The translations under genes and the position numbers were made by a program. Below, in pieces: positions 8,401-16,561 of a stretch of 64,000 bases of DNA. The stretch is from positions 1,812,001 to 1,876,000 of the forward strand of contig NZ_LS483370.1 of assembly GCF_900475285.1 (NCBI RefSeq), read 5' to 3'. This DNA comes from Pseudomonas taetrolens (GTDB lineage: Bacteria; Pseudomonadota; Gammaproteobacteria; Pseudomonadales; Pseudomonadaceae). Below the pieces are notes generated by a model. It did no database searches, was not told the origin of the DNA, and saw only the letters and a program-made list of their open reading frames with translations. How positions within the stretch are numbered: the stretch's first letter is position 1; every line of letters starts with the position of its first letter.

Positions 8401-9960
8401 TCAGGGCAGTGCCGGATTTTTTTGGGGATGATGAAGCGCCTTGCTCACGAAGTCAGTGACCGGCATGGGTTTCGCGTAGAAATAACCTTGCATGAAATCG
8501 ACACCGCACGCGCCCAGGTAATCACGTTGTTCTTCCGTTTCAACCCCTTCAGCCAACACCTGCAAATCGAGTTTCAGTGCGAGATCCAGAATGGAATCGA
8601 GTATATGAACGGACAACGCATTGGCCCCGATCATTGAAACAAAACTCTTGTCGATTTTAATGTAGTCAACCTTGAAGAGCTGAAGGTAATTCAGGCTGGA
8701 ATGACCTGTGCCAAAATCGTCGAGCGCAATTTTGACGCCCAGGGCATGAAGCTTTTCAATGAGTCGGGTTGCGGTCCTGGTGGGCTGGATGAGTTCCCGC
8801 TCCGTCAGTTCCAGCACCAGAATGATTTGACCGGGCTTGAATGACTTGAGAAATGAAATGCAGTCATCCACCAATTCAAAACTCTCGAAATGTTTGGCGG
8901 AAATATTGAAACCAATGTGGAAGGGCGCCTCAAGTTTTGACGCATAAGGCACAAGTTCTTGCGCTGTTTTTTCCATGAGCCGTTTGGTGATGGAGATGAT
9001 GAGGTTGGATTGTTCAGCCAGAGGAATAAAACTATTGGGCGATATGCTGCCCTCTTGCGGGTGATACCACCTGGCCAGGACTTCGCACCCGACACACTTG
9101 CCCGAGGTAGACGAAATGACGGGTTGGAGGTACGGCGTGAATTCATCGGCTGAAAGTGCGCGTTGAAGTTCGAGGCTGGGTGCAAGTACGCGACCTAACA
9201 TCCAATAGGTGAACACGCCGGCAAACAGGCCAAGTGCCAATAATAGAACGAGGAGCAGCAGGTAGGTGTTGAGCATATACGTCAACAGTGTTCCCGCCGG
9301 GTAGGCAGCATAAAGTGTATAGCCGTATTTTTCAGAGGACAGTGCGGTCGATGCAATGGGGTAATTTTCGAACGACGCGTGATGGATGATACCGTCCTGG
9401 CTCATCCAGTGGCGACCGATCTCGAGTACCAGATTGCTATGCCTGTCAATCAGGTGCAGAGCATCCTGAATATGCCGACCGTCAATTTCCACCAGAGAAC
9501 TTGCATTGTTCAGGGCGGAGCGCAAGGTCAGTGCCGAACTGTTGGATCCCGTCAGTGTTTGGTTACCGAGGTGCAGTCTCCCGTGCAGATAGTTGTTCGG
9601 GTCGGTTCCTGGACTCGCTTCGGAGGGCGGCAAGGAACTGCAATAAATTTTGTCGTCAATGGCGAGATGAGTTGATCGCAGAAAGCGATAAGTAGCTACC
9701 AGCTCTTGTAGTTGTCGAGAGATGTTTCCTGGGCAGGGAAGTCCCGCGCGAGTCAATAATATGTCGGATGCATTTTCTGCTTCTTCAAGCATCACATCGA
9801 TCTGCCTGGCGGCTTCTTTGACAGCGGTGGCGGACAAGCCGGAAAGGTCGGCATTGGACTTCAGATACACTAAAGCCCCTCCCAGAATCGAAGGGATCAT
9901 GCCGATGACAAGCGCGATCAGCAGCGCTTTTTTCGAGGAATAACGAATGGCTCGATTCAT
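8401..9960 (-). CDS. Membrane c-di-GMP phosphodiesterase with periplasmic CSS-motif sensor and EAL domain
   Basis: 519 residues: transmembrane helix about 11-32, periplasmic CSS-motif domain 35-225 (CSS at 107-109, partner Cys76), second helix about 228-252, EAL domain 275-505. The catalytic set looks intact: EVLAR 293-297 (the EAL motif, here EVL), NISAKH 352-357, ELTE 384-387, DDFGTG loop 6 at 414-419, KIDK 435-438, EGVE 471-474 and QGYFYAKPMP 491-500. It should hydrolyse c-di-GMP to pGpG. In E. coli CSS-EAL proteins, the disulfide state of the two periplasmic cysteines controls activity and turnover, so redox control is plausible. No GGDEF domain is present. GAGC lies 6 bases before the ATG. 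Confidence 0.93.
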   Translation of the reverse strand: MNRAIRYSSKKALLIALVIGMIPSILGGALVYLKSNADLSGLSATAVKEAARQIDVMLEEAENASDILLTRAGLPCPGNISRQLQELVATYRFLRSTHLAIDDKIYCSSLPPSEASPGTDPNNYLHGRLHLGNQTLTGSNSSALTLRSALNNASSLVEIDGRHIQDALHLIDRHSNLVLEIGRHWMSQDGIIHHASFENYPIASTALSSEKYGYTLYAAYPAGTLLTYMLNTYLLLLVLLLALGLFAGVFTYWMLGRVLAPSLELQRALSADEFTPYLQPVISSTSGKCVGCEVLARWYHPQEGSISPNSFIPLAEQSNLIISITKRLMEKTAQELVPYASKLEAPFHIGFNISAKHFESFELVDDCISFLKSFKPGQIILVLELTERELIQPTRTATRLIEKLHALGVKIALDDFGTGHSSLNYLQLFKVDYIKIDKSFVSMIGANALSVHILDSILDLALKLDLQVLAEGVETEEQRDYLGACGVDFMQGYFYAKPMPVTDFVSKALHHPQKNPALP

Positions 9961-10201
9961 GGGTCAGCTCTACAAGATAGCGGTCAGTGCATATGTGCAG
10001 GCGGGAAACAACGTCATGCAGTGGTCAAATTTCAGGGGGTCATAATAGGCGGTATTGATTGTCAGCAACACCCGGCGAGCGTGTTTCCCAAGTAAAGTAA
10101 GAAAGAGTAAGGGGGCGAAAGTTTATATAAGGTTGCAGGTGGGGGAACCAGGAAGGAGCTGTGCAAATATAGACGCTGAGGTCAGTAGAAGGTGATTATT
10201 T

Positions 10202-10690
10202 ATGCGCAGACTCAATATGATACCGATGGTGGGTAGAGATTTTGCGTTCAGGGCGACCGTCGACGTTAAAGCGTCTGATGAGAATCGGTGTATTGATTTT
10301 CGTAATGCATTGCGTTTTCTTGATGTGCTGTCTCGGCAAGGTCGTTTGATGACAACTCACGAGGTTAACGAAGTCGTGCATCAGATAAGTGCGCATCTCA
10401 GTCGGTGTGGCAGTTATCGGCCGTTGACCATGTTTCCGCAGTACAGTCTTGCCTTGGCGAACGCGATTGAACTGGTACGCTGTTCAAGTAAGCGTTCGTT
10501 GAGCATTGGGGAAGCAGTCCATTGCTTGTTGTGGGCGCTGTATAAAGCGAAACGTGAGGACGTCAGCTTGTACGGGCGAGGGGCGCTAACGTGTTTTTCG
10601 TTATTTGTGCAGCGTGAATTTCAGAGGGAGATCACGGTGGGCGCCTTGACTATTAAAAGACGAGGGTTGGCGGCTGCTTACGGCACTTGA
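10202..10690 (+). CDS. Hypothetical protein, 162 residues
   Basis: I do not recognise the family. It is a soluble, basic, mostly helical protein with several cysteines and no signal peptide or membrane segment. Its codon use looks like real coding sequence and AAGG lies 10 bases before the ATG. The 241-base gap upstream holds no other feature I can support. It converges with the FidL-like gene, only 13 bases separating the stops, which places it beside the membrane winged-helix regulator. A DNA-binding or adaptor role would be a guess. Confidence 0.6.
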   Translation: MRRLNMIPMVGRDFAFRATVDVKASDENRCIDFRNALRFLDVLSRQGRLMTTHEVNEVVHQISAHLSRCGSYRPLTMFPQYSLALANAIELVRCSSKRSLSIGEAVHCLLWALYKAKREDVSLYGRGALTCFSLFVQREFQREITVGALTIKRRGLAAAYGT

Positions 10691-10703
10691 ACGTTTGTCA
10701 TCA

Positions 10704-11198
10704 CTAGGTCGGTACGTGGCAAACACCCATTAGTATATTGTTGATGTTGTAGAAGTACTCGACATCGGAGAAACGCGAATACGTAATCAGTCCACCTTCC
10801 AGCCCGCGGCGCATAAACGGCGCTTTCTGTGCGCTGGTATCACCTTCGAAGGTGACGGTGTTCAACGTATTGAATAAAAACCTGGAGCTGTCCAGATGGT
10901 CAAATTCCACGTCGAGTCTACGGTTGTAAATAGATTGATTTTTGGCAGGGTCTAACAGACTGAAGTACAAGTAAATAGCCCCCGACTTCATGTTGATGGA
11001 CATGTCGCCCTTGCCGACCCAGCGCTGCTCATTATCTGGTGAATACACGAAGTCAATGGAGGCGTAGCACGGCGCCTGGGGCGTGTCCTTGTAAGAGGTA
11101 TAGGACTGCCACGCGATGAGTGAACCAAAAACGAGGGTTGATACAAGGCCGAGAAGCAGGGTTACTTTTTTTGTTCGATGATAAGGTAGTTGGTGCAC
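10704..11198 (-). CDS. FidL-like membrane protein
   Basis: A 164-residue protein with one N-terminal membrane helix (about 11-30) and a periplasmic domain with alternating beta-rich motifs (GKGDMSINMKSGAIYLYFS, then a C-terminal cysteine near 160). This matches FidL-like proteins, which occur next to membrane-bound winged-helix regulators. It starts with GTG at 11198, preceded at 8 bases by AAAGGAG, and overlaps the regulator's 3' end by 37 bases, so translation is probably coupled. The likely role is a periplasmic partner modulating the regulator. Family assignment is from recall of the pattern, not a search. Confidence 0.7.
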   Translation of the reverse strand: MHQLPYHRTKKVTLLLGLVSTLVFGSLIAWQSYTSYKDTPQAPCYASIDFVYSPDNEQRWVGKGDMSINMKSGAIYLYFSLLDPAKNQSIYNRRLDVEFDHLDSSRFLFNTLNTVTFEGDTSAQKAPFMRRGLEGGLITYSRFSDVEYFYNINNILMGVCHVPT

Positions 11199-12049
11199 AG
11201 CGCTTCTCCTTTGCTGTCGGGCTTCTCGCAGCTGATCAAAAGCTCGGATAATGTTTTCTTGACATAGTAATTCACCCCTGCAGTACCCACGGAGGCGTTG
11301 AAAACTGACAGGGAAGCCAGGATGTCATCTTTTGACGACTGCTCGCCCAGTTCAACATGGAGTTGCGTATTACCGGACTGCCAGAGCACTCGCCATTCTT
11401 CAAGTTCGACGGGCTGGGTAAAAGTGATATACGCATAATAGAGCGGTAACGCAGCGCCCAGGAGAAGTATCAGCGCGTACGCTGTTCGATGCAGGCGCCT
11501 GCGAATACTGTTCTCGGGCGAAGTGTTGATCATGTCAGCATGGACTGCCGGTGTGTCCGGTATGTCCGCCAGATGAAAGTCTTGACGGGCGCGTGACTCA
11601 AAGGGGGGGTGAACCGGGGCGGGCACTGTTTCATGTGCGCTGCTGACATTGTCGGGCTCATGAACGTTTATATCGTGCTCAATGGGAGCGGGAGCGTCAT
11701 CAGTGCTTGTCTCGCCAGAGACCTTTTCGATCTTTAACAGCAATACCACGCCACGCCTGGGGAGTGTTTTTAATATGGACCTGTCCAGGCCAACTTCCGA
11801 GAGGTAATGCCTTAAGGTATGAAGTGCCTTGTAGTAACTGCTGTCCGATACAATAAGTCCTCGGTCACCCCAGACGCGACTGATTAAATCTTCTTTGTCT
11901 GTTGCCCCTTCAATCAATGCCAGTAATAGATGTCCTTCATTGCTCGAGAGTGTAACTTCCAGCGGGGGGCAGCGCAGCAGAAGTTTGTCATGGTCATAGG
12001 TGCATTTAACCGCAGTACATTCAGTTGAAGTGTTACGGTCGTCCAGCAT
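11162..12049 (-). CDS. Membrane-bound winged-helix transcriptional regulator (CadC/ToxR-like)
   Basis: 295 residues from the chosen start: OmpR-type winged helix 15-107 (SNEGHLLLALIEG, SRVWGDRG, YKALHTLRHYLSE, RRGVVLLL), a linker rich in Pro and acidic residues 111-185, one transmembrane helix 190-209, and a short periplasmic domain with Cys274 and Cys285. One-component regulators of this type read a periplasmic signal and bind DNA from the membrane. The frame is open to an ATG at 12283, adding 78 residues with no known domain and no ribosome site. The ATG at 12049 has AAGG nine bases upstream and starts just before the winged helix. If so, 12050-12298 is the regulatory region shared with the divergent DUF1090 gene. 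Confidence 0.75.
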   Translation of the reverse strand: MLDDRNTSTECTAVKCTYDHDKLLLRCPPLEVTLSSNEGHLLLALIEGATDKEDLISRVWGDRGLIVSDSSYYKALHTLRHYLSEVGLDRSILKTLPRRGVVLLLKIEKVSGETSTDDAPAPIEHDINVHEPDNVSSAHETVPAPVHPPFESRARQDFHLADIPDTPAVHADMINTSPENSIRRRLHRTAYALILLLGAALPLYYAYITFTQPVELEEWRVLWQSGNTQLHVELGEQSSKDDILASLSVFNASVGTAGVNYYVKKTLSELLISCEKPDSKGEALCTNYLIIEQKK

Positions 12050-12298
12050 CTTGCATACCCTTGGCGCAGCTTGATTAATTCTTGTGCAAATAGAACATAA
12101 AGGGCTGTTATCAGTCAAGCTTGACGTGAGTCGAGAGTTGATTTTGCTGGCTGAGTATCGATGAGTGTCAATAATTTGCTCAGCGAAAGGGCCAGTAAGA
12201 TTTTTTAAGATTGAATCATCCCGCGAGTAAGGCCGCGTGCGGTATGAGCGCGTGAGGGCAGTATACTGCGGGCAGTAATTCATTCAGGGGTTTCAATC

Positions 12299-12691
12299 AT
12301 GCAAAGCAGAGGCGTATCAATATTCAGGCTTTTTTTAGGCGTGGGGTGTTTTTTAATGGGTGGATATGCGAACGCTCAACAGGGTGATACCTGCGAAGAA
12401 CAGCGTGCGGCCATTATGAATAAAATCGAGCACGCGAGCGCCGAGGGGAACACCCATAAACAATCAGGCCTGGAGACGGCGCTTAGTTATGTGAATCGGT
12501 ACTGCAGTGACAGGGTGTCTGATAAACACGAAGACAGAATTTCCCGTGCCGAGTCTGAAGTAGAGCTCAGAAGCAATCAACTCGATGCTGCCATTGAAAC
12601 CGATTCACCGGTCCTGATCAAAAAATACCACGCCAAGTTGGAGTTGGCGCTCAGGAAGTTGGAGATTGCGCACGGCTCAACAGGACAGTAA
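12299..12691 (+). CDS. DUF1090 family exported protein (YqjC-like)
   Basis: A 130-residue small periplasmic protein. Its signal peptide is about 30 residues long (hydrophobic core FLGVGCFLMGGYANA, cleavage after ANA). It is followed by the DUF1090 pattern: CEEQRAAIMNKIEHA, a second Cys in NRYCSD, then a long charged helix. The E. coli relative YqjC is linked to acid and osmotic stress genes; biochemical function is unknown. It is divergent from the membrane regulator and heads a run of three small exported proteins (12299-13385), which makes it a candidate target. Confidence 0.8.
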   Translation: MQSRGVSIFRLFLGVGCFLMGGYANAQQGDTCEEQRAAIMNKIEHASAEGNTHKQSGLETALSYVNRYCSDRVSDKHEDRISRAESEVELRSNQLDAAIETDSPVLIKKYHAKLELALRKLEIAHGSTGQ

Positions 12692-12823
12692 CTGCAAAGG
12701 TTCGTAGTATTGAATTAGAGCGTTGTCAAAGTCGCAGGGGCACTGGATAAAAAGGTGGCAGGAGTGAGGCGTACCATTTGGTTGTCTGGCAGGTATATCT
12801 TTAATAATCGAGCAGGATGAAGC

Positions 12824-13141
12824 ATGTACAAGGTTTTTGCAGTGATCGCATCGTTTCATGTGTTTTTGCTTTTCTCTGGTTCGGCGATGGCAATCAATAA
12901 GTTTTGGCTTGAAACGGTATTTTCGAGCACGACGGTAGGGACTTCATATTTGTCGTCGCGGGATAATAAACAGGTGCTGGCTGTTCAAGATGATGCAACT
13001 AGTTTTGTTGCCAGTGACGGTGAACTGCAAGGCCCTTATTTATTGGCGTCACTGAATCAGTATCGGGCCGCTCATCCGGAGAGCACGGTCAGCGCTAGGG
13101 AACTGGCCATTCAGATATTGCTTGTAAATTGTTGTGAGTAG
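12824..13141 (+). CDS. DUF2388 family exported protein
   Basis: A 105-residue protein with a clear signal peptide (hydrophobic residues 5-22, cleavage after AMA). The mature part matches the Pseudomonas DUF2388 pattern: a Ser/Thr-rich strand region, VQDDATSFVASDGELQGP, then a helix ending LAIQILL. Function unknown; such proteins occur in tandem sets in pseudomonads. AGGATGAAGC precedes the ATG. The 132-base gap upstream shows no terminator. Confidence 0.75.
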   Translation: MYKVFAVIASFHVFLLFSGSAMAINKFWLETVFSSTTVGTSYLSSRDNKQVLAVQDDATSFVASDGELQGPYLLASLNQYRAAHPESTVSARELAIQILLVNCCE

Positions 13142-13202
13142 CGCCGTCAGTGCGGTGTTTTTTGTCAGTTTATGGTGCAGCGGGTAAATAAGGAGTGGAA
13201 CG

Positions 13203-13385
13203 ATGAAAGGCTCATTGTCTTGGGTGTTTATGATTATCTCCGTCCTGTGCGTGTCTGGATGTACGACCAGTGACTGGGTTCAGGCTGCGGGCGGGGTCAT
13301 GCAAGCGCGTGACAGTTACGATAAAAAAGCGCGTGGCGAGAAGATAAAAAGAGCCAATGCGGCGGCGGCACGTGTCAAAAAATAA
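13203..13385 (+). CDS. Small lipoprotein, 60 residues
   Basis: A signal peptide ends in a lipobox (CVSGC, acylated Cys at residue 20), leaving a 40-residue mature lipoprotein with a basic C-terminal half (KKARGEKIKRANAAAARVKK). AAGGAG lies 7-8 bases before the ATG. It has no family I can name. It is last in the run of small exported genes opposite the membrane regulator. Confidence 0.7.
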   Translation: MKGSLSWVFMIISVLCVSGCTTSDWVQAAGGVMQARDSYDKKARGEKIKRANAAAARVKK

Positions 13386-13503
13386 ATGAGTTTTTCTCAT
13401 CGCTGTCCAGGCGATGTCATGTCGTTTGCAGAGGCTCTCAGAATGGCGCTGTAGCGAAGTGGGTCTAGACTTAATACCCCAGTACCCATTTTGGAGAGCC
13501 AAG

Positions 13504-13983
13504 ATGACCAGCAAAAACACGATTTGCCTTTGGTACAACGGCGGTGCGCTGGAAGCTGCGAAGTTCTATGCCGATACGTTTGCGGAGAGCTCGGTGGGGT
13601 CGATCTTCCATGCGCCAAGCGATTACCCCTCGGGCAAGAAGGGAGACGTCCTTACGGTCGAATTCACGGTGATGGGCATCCCGTGTCTGGGCCTGAATGG
13701 AGGGGACGAGTTCAAACAGAGTGAAGCCTTTTCGTTCCAGGTCGCGACCGACGACCAGGCTGAGACCGACCGTTTATGGAATGCGATTGTCGGCAACGGC
13801 GGACAAGAGAGTGTTTGCGGCTGGTGCAAGGACAAGTGGGGATTGTCCTGGCAAATCACGCCGCGTGCCCTGACAGCCGCGATCAAGCATCCGGATCGAG
13901 CAGTGGCCAAGCGTGCATTCGAGGCCATGATGACGATGGGCAAAATTGATATTGCAGCGCTCGAAGTGGCCCTTAAGGGCTGA
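13504..13983 (+). CDS. VOC/PhnB-like family protein (3-demethylubiquinone-9 methyltransferase-like domain)
   Basis: A 159-residue single-domain protein of the glyoxalase/bleomycin-resistance superfamily. Family features are TICLWYNGGALEAAKFYADTF at the start, GIPCLGLNGG in the middle, and WGLSWQITPRAL near residue 115. Despite its database name, this group has no shown methyltransferase activity. The ATG at 13504 is preceded by GGAG; an in-frame upstream ATG at 13414 lacks support and would overlap a hairpin-rich spacer. Confidence 0.85.
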   Translation: MTSKNTICLWYNGGALEAAKFYADTFAESSVGSIFHAPSDYPSGKKGDVLTVEFTVMGIPCLGLNGGDEFKQSEAFSFQVATDDQAETDRLWNAIVGNGGQESVCGWCKDKWGLSWQITPRALTAAIKHPDRAVAKRAFEAMMTMGKIDIAALEVALKG

Positions 13984-14081
13984 CCGCGCTTAATGGCTTT
14001 TTGACAGTTTAACCGGGCCCCTGCAGGGGCATGGCCTGTTGATAAATGTCATCAGCAGGCAGGTCAGCGTCGCGTTGGCTG

Positions 14082-14462
14082 TCAGCCCTTGGCAGCCATC
14101 GCGGTGACTTCCACACGCATGCCTTCGACCGCCAGGGCGGCGACGCCAACGGCCGCACGAACCGGCCAGGGTTTGGCGAACATCCGCTGGTAAACCTCAT
14201 TGAACGCCGCACGGTCCGCCATGTCGGTGAGGTAGATGGTCAGGTGCAGGACGCGATCCATGGAACTGCCGGCACGTTCCAGTGCAACCTTGAGCGCCTG
14301 CAGCGTGCATTCGCTTTGCTCGATGATCCCGCCCAGCTCCAGGCTGCCATCGGCTCGGGTCGGGATTTGCGTGGAAACCAGCAGGCCACCGGAGCCGGCG
14401 ACATCGGAAGAGATGGATTCCGGGTCAGGATCCGGAACGAAGGTAAGGTCGTGGTTAGCCAT
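14082..14462 (-). CDS. RidA/YjgF family protein
   Basis: A 126-residue protein of the reactive-intermediate deaminase family, which hydrolyses enamine/imine by-products of PLP enzymes. The C-terminal signature is present (AFNEVYQRMFAKPWPVRAAVGV, then VEVTAMA). The Arg usually needed for deaminase activity corresponds to the Arg of PVRAAVGV. The frame extends upstream into the serine hydrolase gene, but the ATG at 14462 gives the normal family length. It is 34 bases downstream of the serine hydrolase in the same direction. Confidence 0.87.
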   Translation of the reverse strand: MANHDLTFVPDPDPESISSDVAGSGGLLVSTQIPTRADGSLELGGIIEQSECTLQALKVALERAGSSMDRVLHLTIYLTDMADRAAFNEVYQRMFAKPWPVRAAVGVAALAVEGMRVEVTAMAAKG

Positions 14463-14496
14463 GGGAATGCTTGCCTGAGTGGTAAAAAACGCGAGT

Positions 14497-15393
14497 TTAC
14501 GTGATTGACTGGCGGCTCCCAAGGGCTGCAGAAAGGTGCTCCAGCGCGTGTGCTTCGGCGCTGCCCTGATCATCGCTTTCAGCGAAGACCGCGCAGGTCG
14601 CCGTATTGCCTCCTTCAACACACCGGTAAACGGCCAGCACGCTGCCCGGGCCGGCGCCTGTGTGTCCGCGGAGTGTCAGGCCACTGTCTACGTCCCCGAT
14701 CATCAGGCCCAGCGCATAACCGGGGGTGTTCCAGGGCCGGCCGGGAATAGGGCCGCCGAGGTGAACCGGTGTCTGCATTTCGCGCAGCAGCGAAACAGGC
14801 AGCAGTGCCCCGCCCAAGAGTTGATCCAGCAACTGGGTGGCCTGCGCCAGAGGGCCGACCAGCAAGCCATGATAGACCCAGCCCGGATCATAGGCAGGCG
14901 CGCTGCCCAGACGCACACCTTTCAAATCCTCCCGGGTGCGGGCGAGCCGGACCTGTGTCACGCCGAGCGGTGCAAACACACGCTGGGCCAGCGCTTGCTC
15001 AAGTGTCAGGCCGGTGATCCGTTGAATCAGTCGGGCCACGAACAGGTAGCCGACATTGGAATAGTGCCAGTGCGTCCCAGGTTCGTAACGCAACCGGGCG
15101 GCATCGAGACGCTGCAGCATGTCGTCTGCCGGCCAGGGTGTTTCGTCCTGAAATACGGCTGTGTGGTAATGCGCAAGCTCGCTGTAATCCGCGAGCCCGG
15201 CTTGATGACGCAGGAGTTGGCGCAGAGTGAACGGGCCTTCGCTCACGCTATCATCCAGACCGATCAGTCCATCGCGGACCAGAGTCAGAGAAGCTGCCGC
15301 CAGCACCGTCTTGGTAAAACTCCACCAGGGCACCACGACATCGGGTTGTTCAGGTGGCAGCGGCTTACTGTTCGAGACAAGGGAAACAAGCAT
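14497..15393 (-). CDS. Serine hydrolase, beta-lactamase class C/DD-peptidase family
   Basis: A 298-residue member of the penicillin-binding-like serine hydrolases. It has SFTK (nucleophile Ser and Lys) near residue 26, YSN near 113 and HTGAG near 246 in place of the KTG box. There is no signal peptide, so it is probably cytoplasmic and acts as an esterase or peptidase rather than a beta-lactamase. A TTG two codons upstream is possible, but ATG at 15393 is preferred. It is likely cotranscribed with ridA. Confidence 0.85.
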   Translation of the reverse strand: MLVSLVSNSKPLPPEQPDVVVPWWSFTKTVLAAASLTLVRDGLIGLDDSVSEGPFTLRQLLRHQAGLADYSELAHYHTAVFQDETPWPADDMLQRLDAARLRYEPGTHWHYSNVGYLFVARLIQRITGLTLEQALAQRVFAPLGVTQVRLARTREDLKGVRLGSAPAYDPGWVYHGLLVGPLAQATQLLDQLLGGALLPVSLLREMQTPVHLGGPIPGRPWNTPGYALGLMIGDVDSGLTLRGHTGAGPGSVLAVYRCVEGGNTATCAVFAESDDQGSAEAHALEHLSAALGSRQSIT

Positions 15394-15523
15394 GGACAAA
15401 GGCTCTGCGTCAGGAGTTGTGGGGATTCTACGCTATGCCGCGAGCGAGGCCGCGTCCGGCTGCACAGCAGTCGTAATCCCGTGTACCTGATCCGGCAGAC
15501 CGCAGCCTCGTTCCACTCGTCAA

Positions 15524-15542
15524 CGGCTACGGTCCGTAGCCG
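15524..15542. repeat. REP-like palindrome
   Basis: CGGCTACGG at 15524-15532 and CCGTAGCCG at 15534-15542 around a single T. The same GGCTAC/GTAGCCGCTG core recurs at 56558-56593, so the two belong to one intergenic repeat family. It lies in the 163-base gap between the transketolase operon end and the serine hydrolase gene. Confidence 0.6.
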
Positions 15543-15556
15543 CTGGCGCAGGCAGC

Positions 15557-16561
15557 TCAGAGCCAGGCTTTGATCCGGGCACTGACGGCATTTGTCGAAA
15601 TACCGTAGCGATCATGCAGGGTCGGCAGGGCGCCGGCATCGAGGAAGGCATCGGGCAATGCGATTTGCCGAAAGGTGGGGGTCACCCCGTTGCGCAGCAG
15701 GACGGTCGCAACGGCCTCGCCCAGGCCGCCGATGATGGAATGGTTTTCTGCGGTCACCACCAACCGCCCGGGCTTGCGGGCTTCGGCGAGAATGGTCTGC
15801 TCATCCAGCGGCTTGATCGTCGGTACGTGCAGCACCGCCACGTCCACGCCATCGGCTTGTAACAGCTTGGCGGCCTCCAGTGCTCGCATCGTCATCAAAC
15901 CCGTCGAGATGATCAATACATCGTTGCCAGTGCGCAGGGTCTTGGCCTTGCCAATCTCGAAGGTGTAACCGTATTCGTCCAGGACCAATGGCACGTTACC
16001 GCGCAGCAAGCGCATGTAGACCGGCCCCTGATGTGCGGCGATGGCCGGCACTGCCTGTTCGATTTCCAGCGCATCGCAAGGGTCGACGATCATCAGGTTC
16101 GGCATGGCGCGAAAGATGGCCAGGTCATCGGTTGCCTGGTGGCTTGGGCCATAACCGGTGGTGAGGCCGGGCAAGCCGCAGACAATTTTTACATTGAGAT
16201 TCTCTTCGGCAATGGCCATGCAGATGAAGTCATAGGCGCGGCGAGAGGCAAACACGGCGTAGGTGGTGGCGAAAGGTACGAAGCCTTCACGCGCCATCCC
16301 GGCCGCGGCACTCATGAGCAATTGCTCGGCCATGCCCATTTGATAGAAACGCTCCGGGTGGGCCTTGGCGAAAATGTGCAGGTCGGTGTACTTGGACAAG
16401 TCGGCTGACAGGCCGACGATGTCCTGGCGTTGATTTGCCAGTTCAGCGAGCGCGTGACCAAAGGGTGCCGACTTTGTGGCCTGGCCTTCAGAGGCAATCG
16501 AGGCAATCATTGCCGAGGTCGTGAGGCGTTTTTTTGCCGGGGTATTGGCAGCGTTATTCAT
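15557..16561 (-). CDS. Transketolase-like enzyme, C-terminal (pyrimidine and C) subunit
   Basis: A 334-residue protein equal to the second half of a transketolase. It has the pyrimidine-binding domain (residues about 30-195, with the conserved Glu in GMAEQLLMSAAAG and FVPFATTYAVF) and the C-terminal domain (about 205-330). It pairs with the N-terminal subunit encoded immediately upstream; the start ATG overlaps the end of that gene by 8 bases, so the two are translationally coupled. GAGGAAGG precedes the start. Split transketolases often serve dedicated catabolic routes instead of the pentose phosphate pathway. Confidence 0.9.
   Translation of the reverse strand: MNNAANTPAKKRLTTSAMIASIASEGQATKSAPFGHALAELANQRQDIVGLSADLSKYTDLHIFAKAHPERFYQMGMAEQLLMSAAAGMAREGFVPFATTYAVFASRRAYDFICMAIAEENLNVKIVCGLPGLTTGYGPSHQATDDLAIFRAMPNLMIVDPCDALEIEQAVPAIAAHQGPVYMRLLRGNVPLVLDEYGYTFEIGKAKTLRTGNDVLIISTGLMTMRALEAAKLLQADGVDVAVLHVPTIKPLDEQTILAEARKPGRLVVTAENHSIIGGLGEAVATVLLRNGVTPTFRQIALPDAFLDAGALPTLHDRYGISTNAVSARIKAWL

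Noticed and set aside
14017..14030. 14-bp palindrome GCCCCTGCAGGGGC between VOC and RidA genes
   Set aside because: No T run and no stem extension; in GC-rich DNA such a palindrome is not strong evidence of a site or terminator.
14536..15573. 345-residue open frame on the plus strand
   Set aside because: Antisense to the serine hydrolase with SxxK, YSN and HTG motifs.
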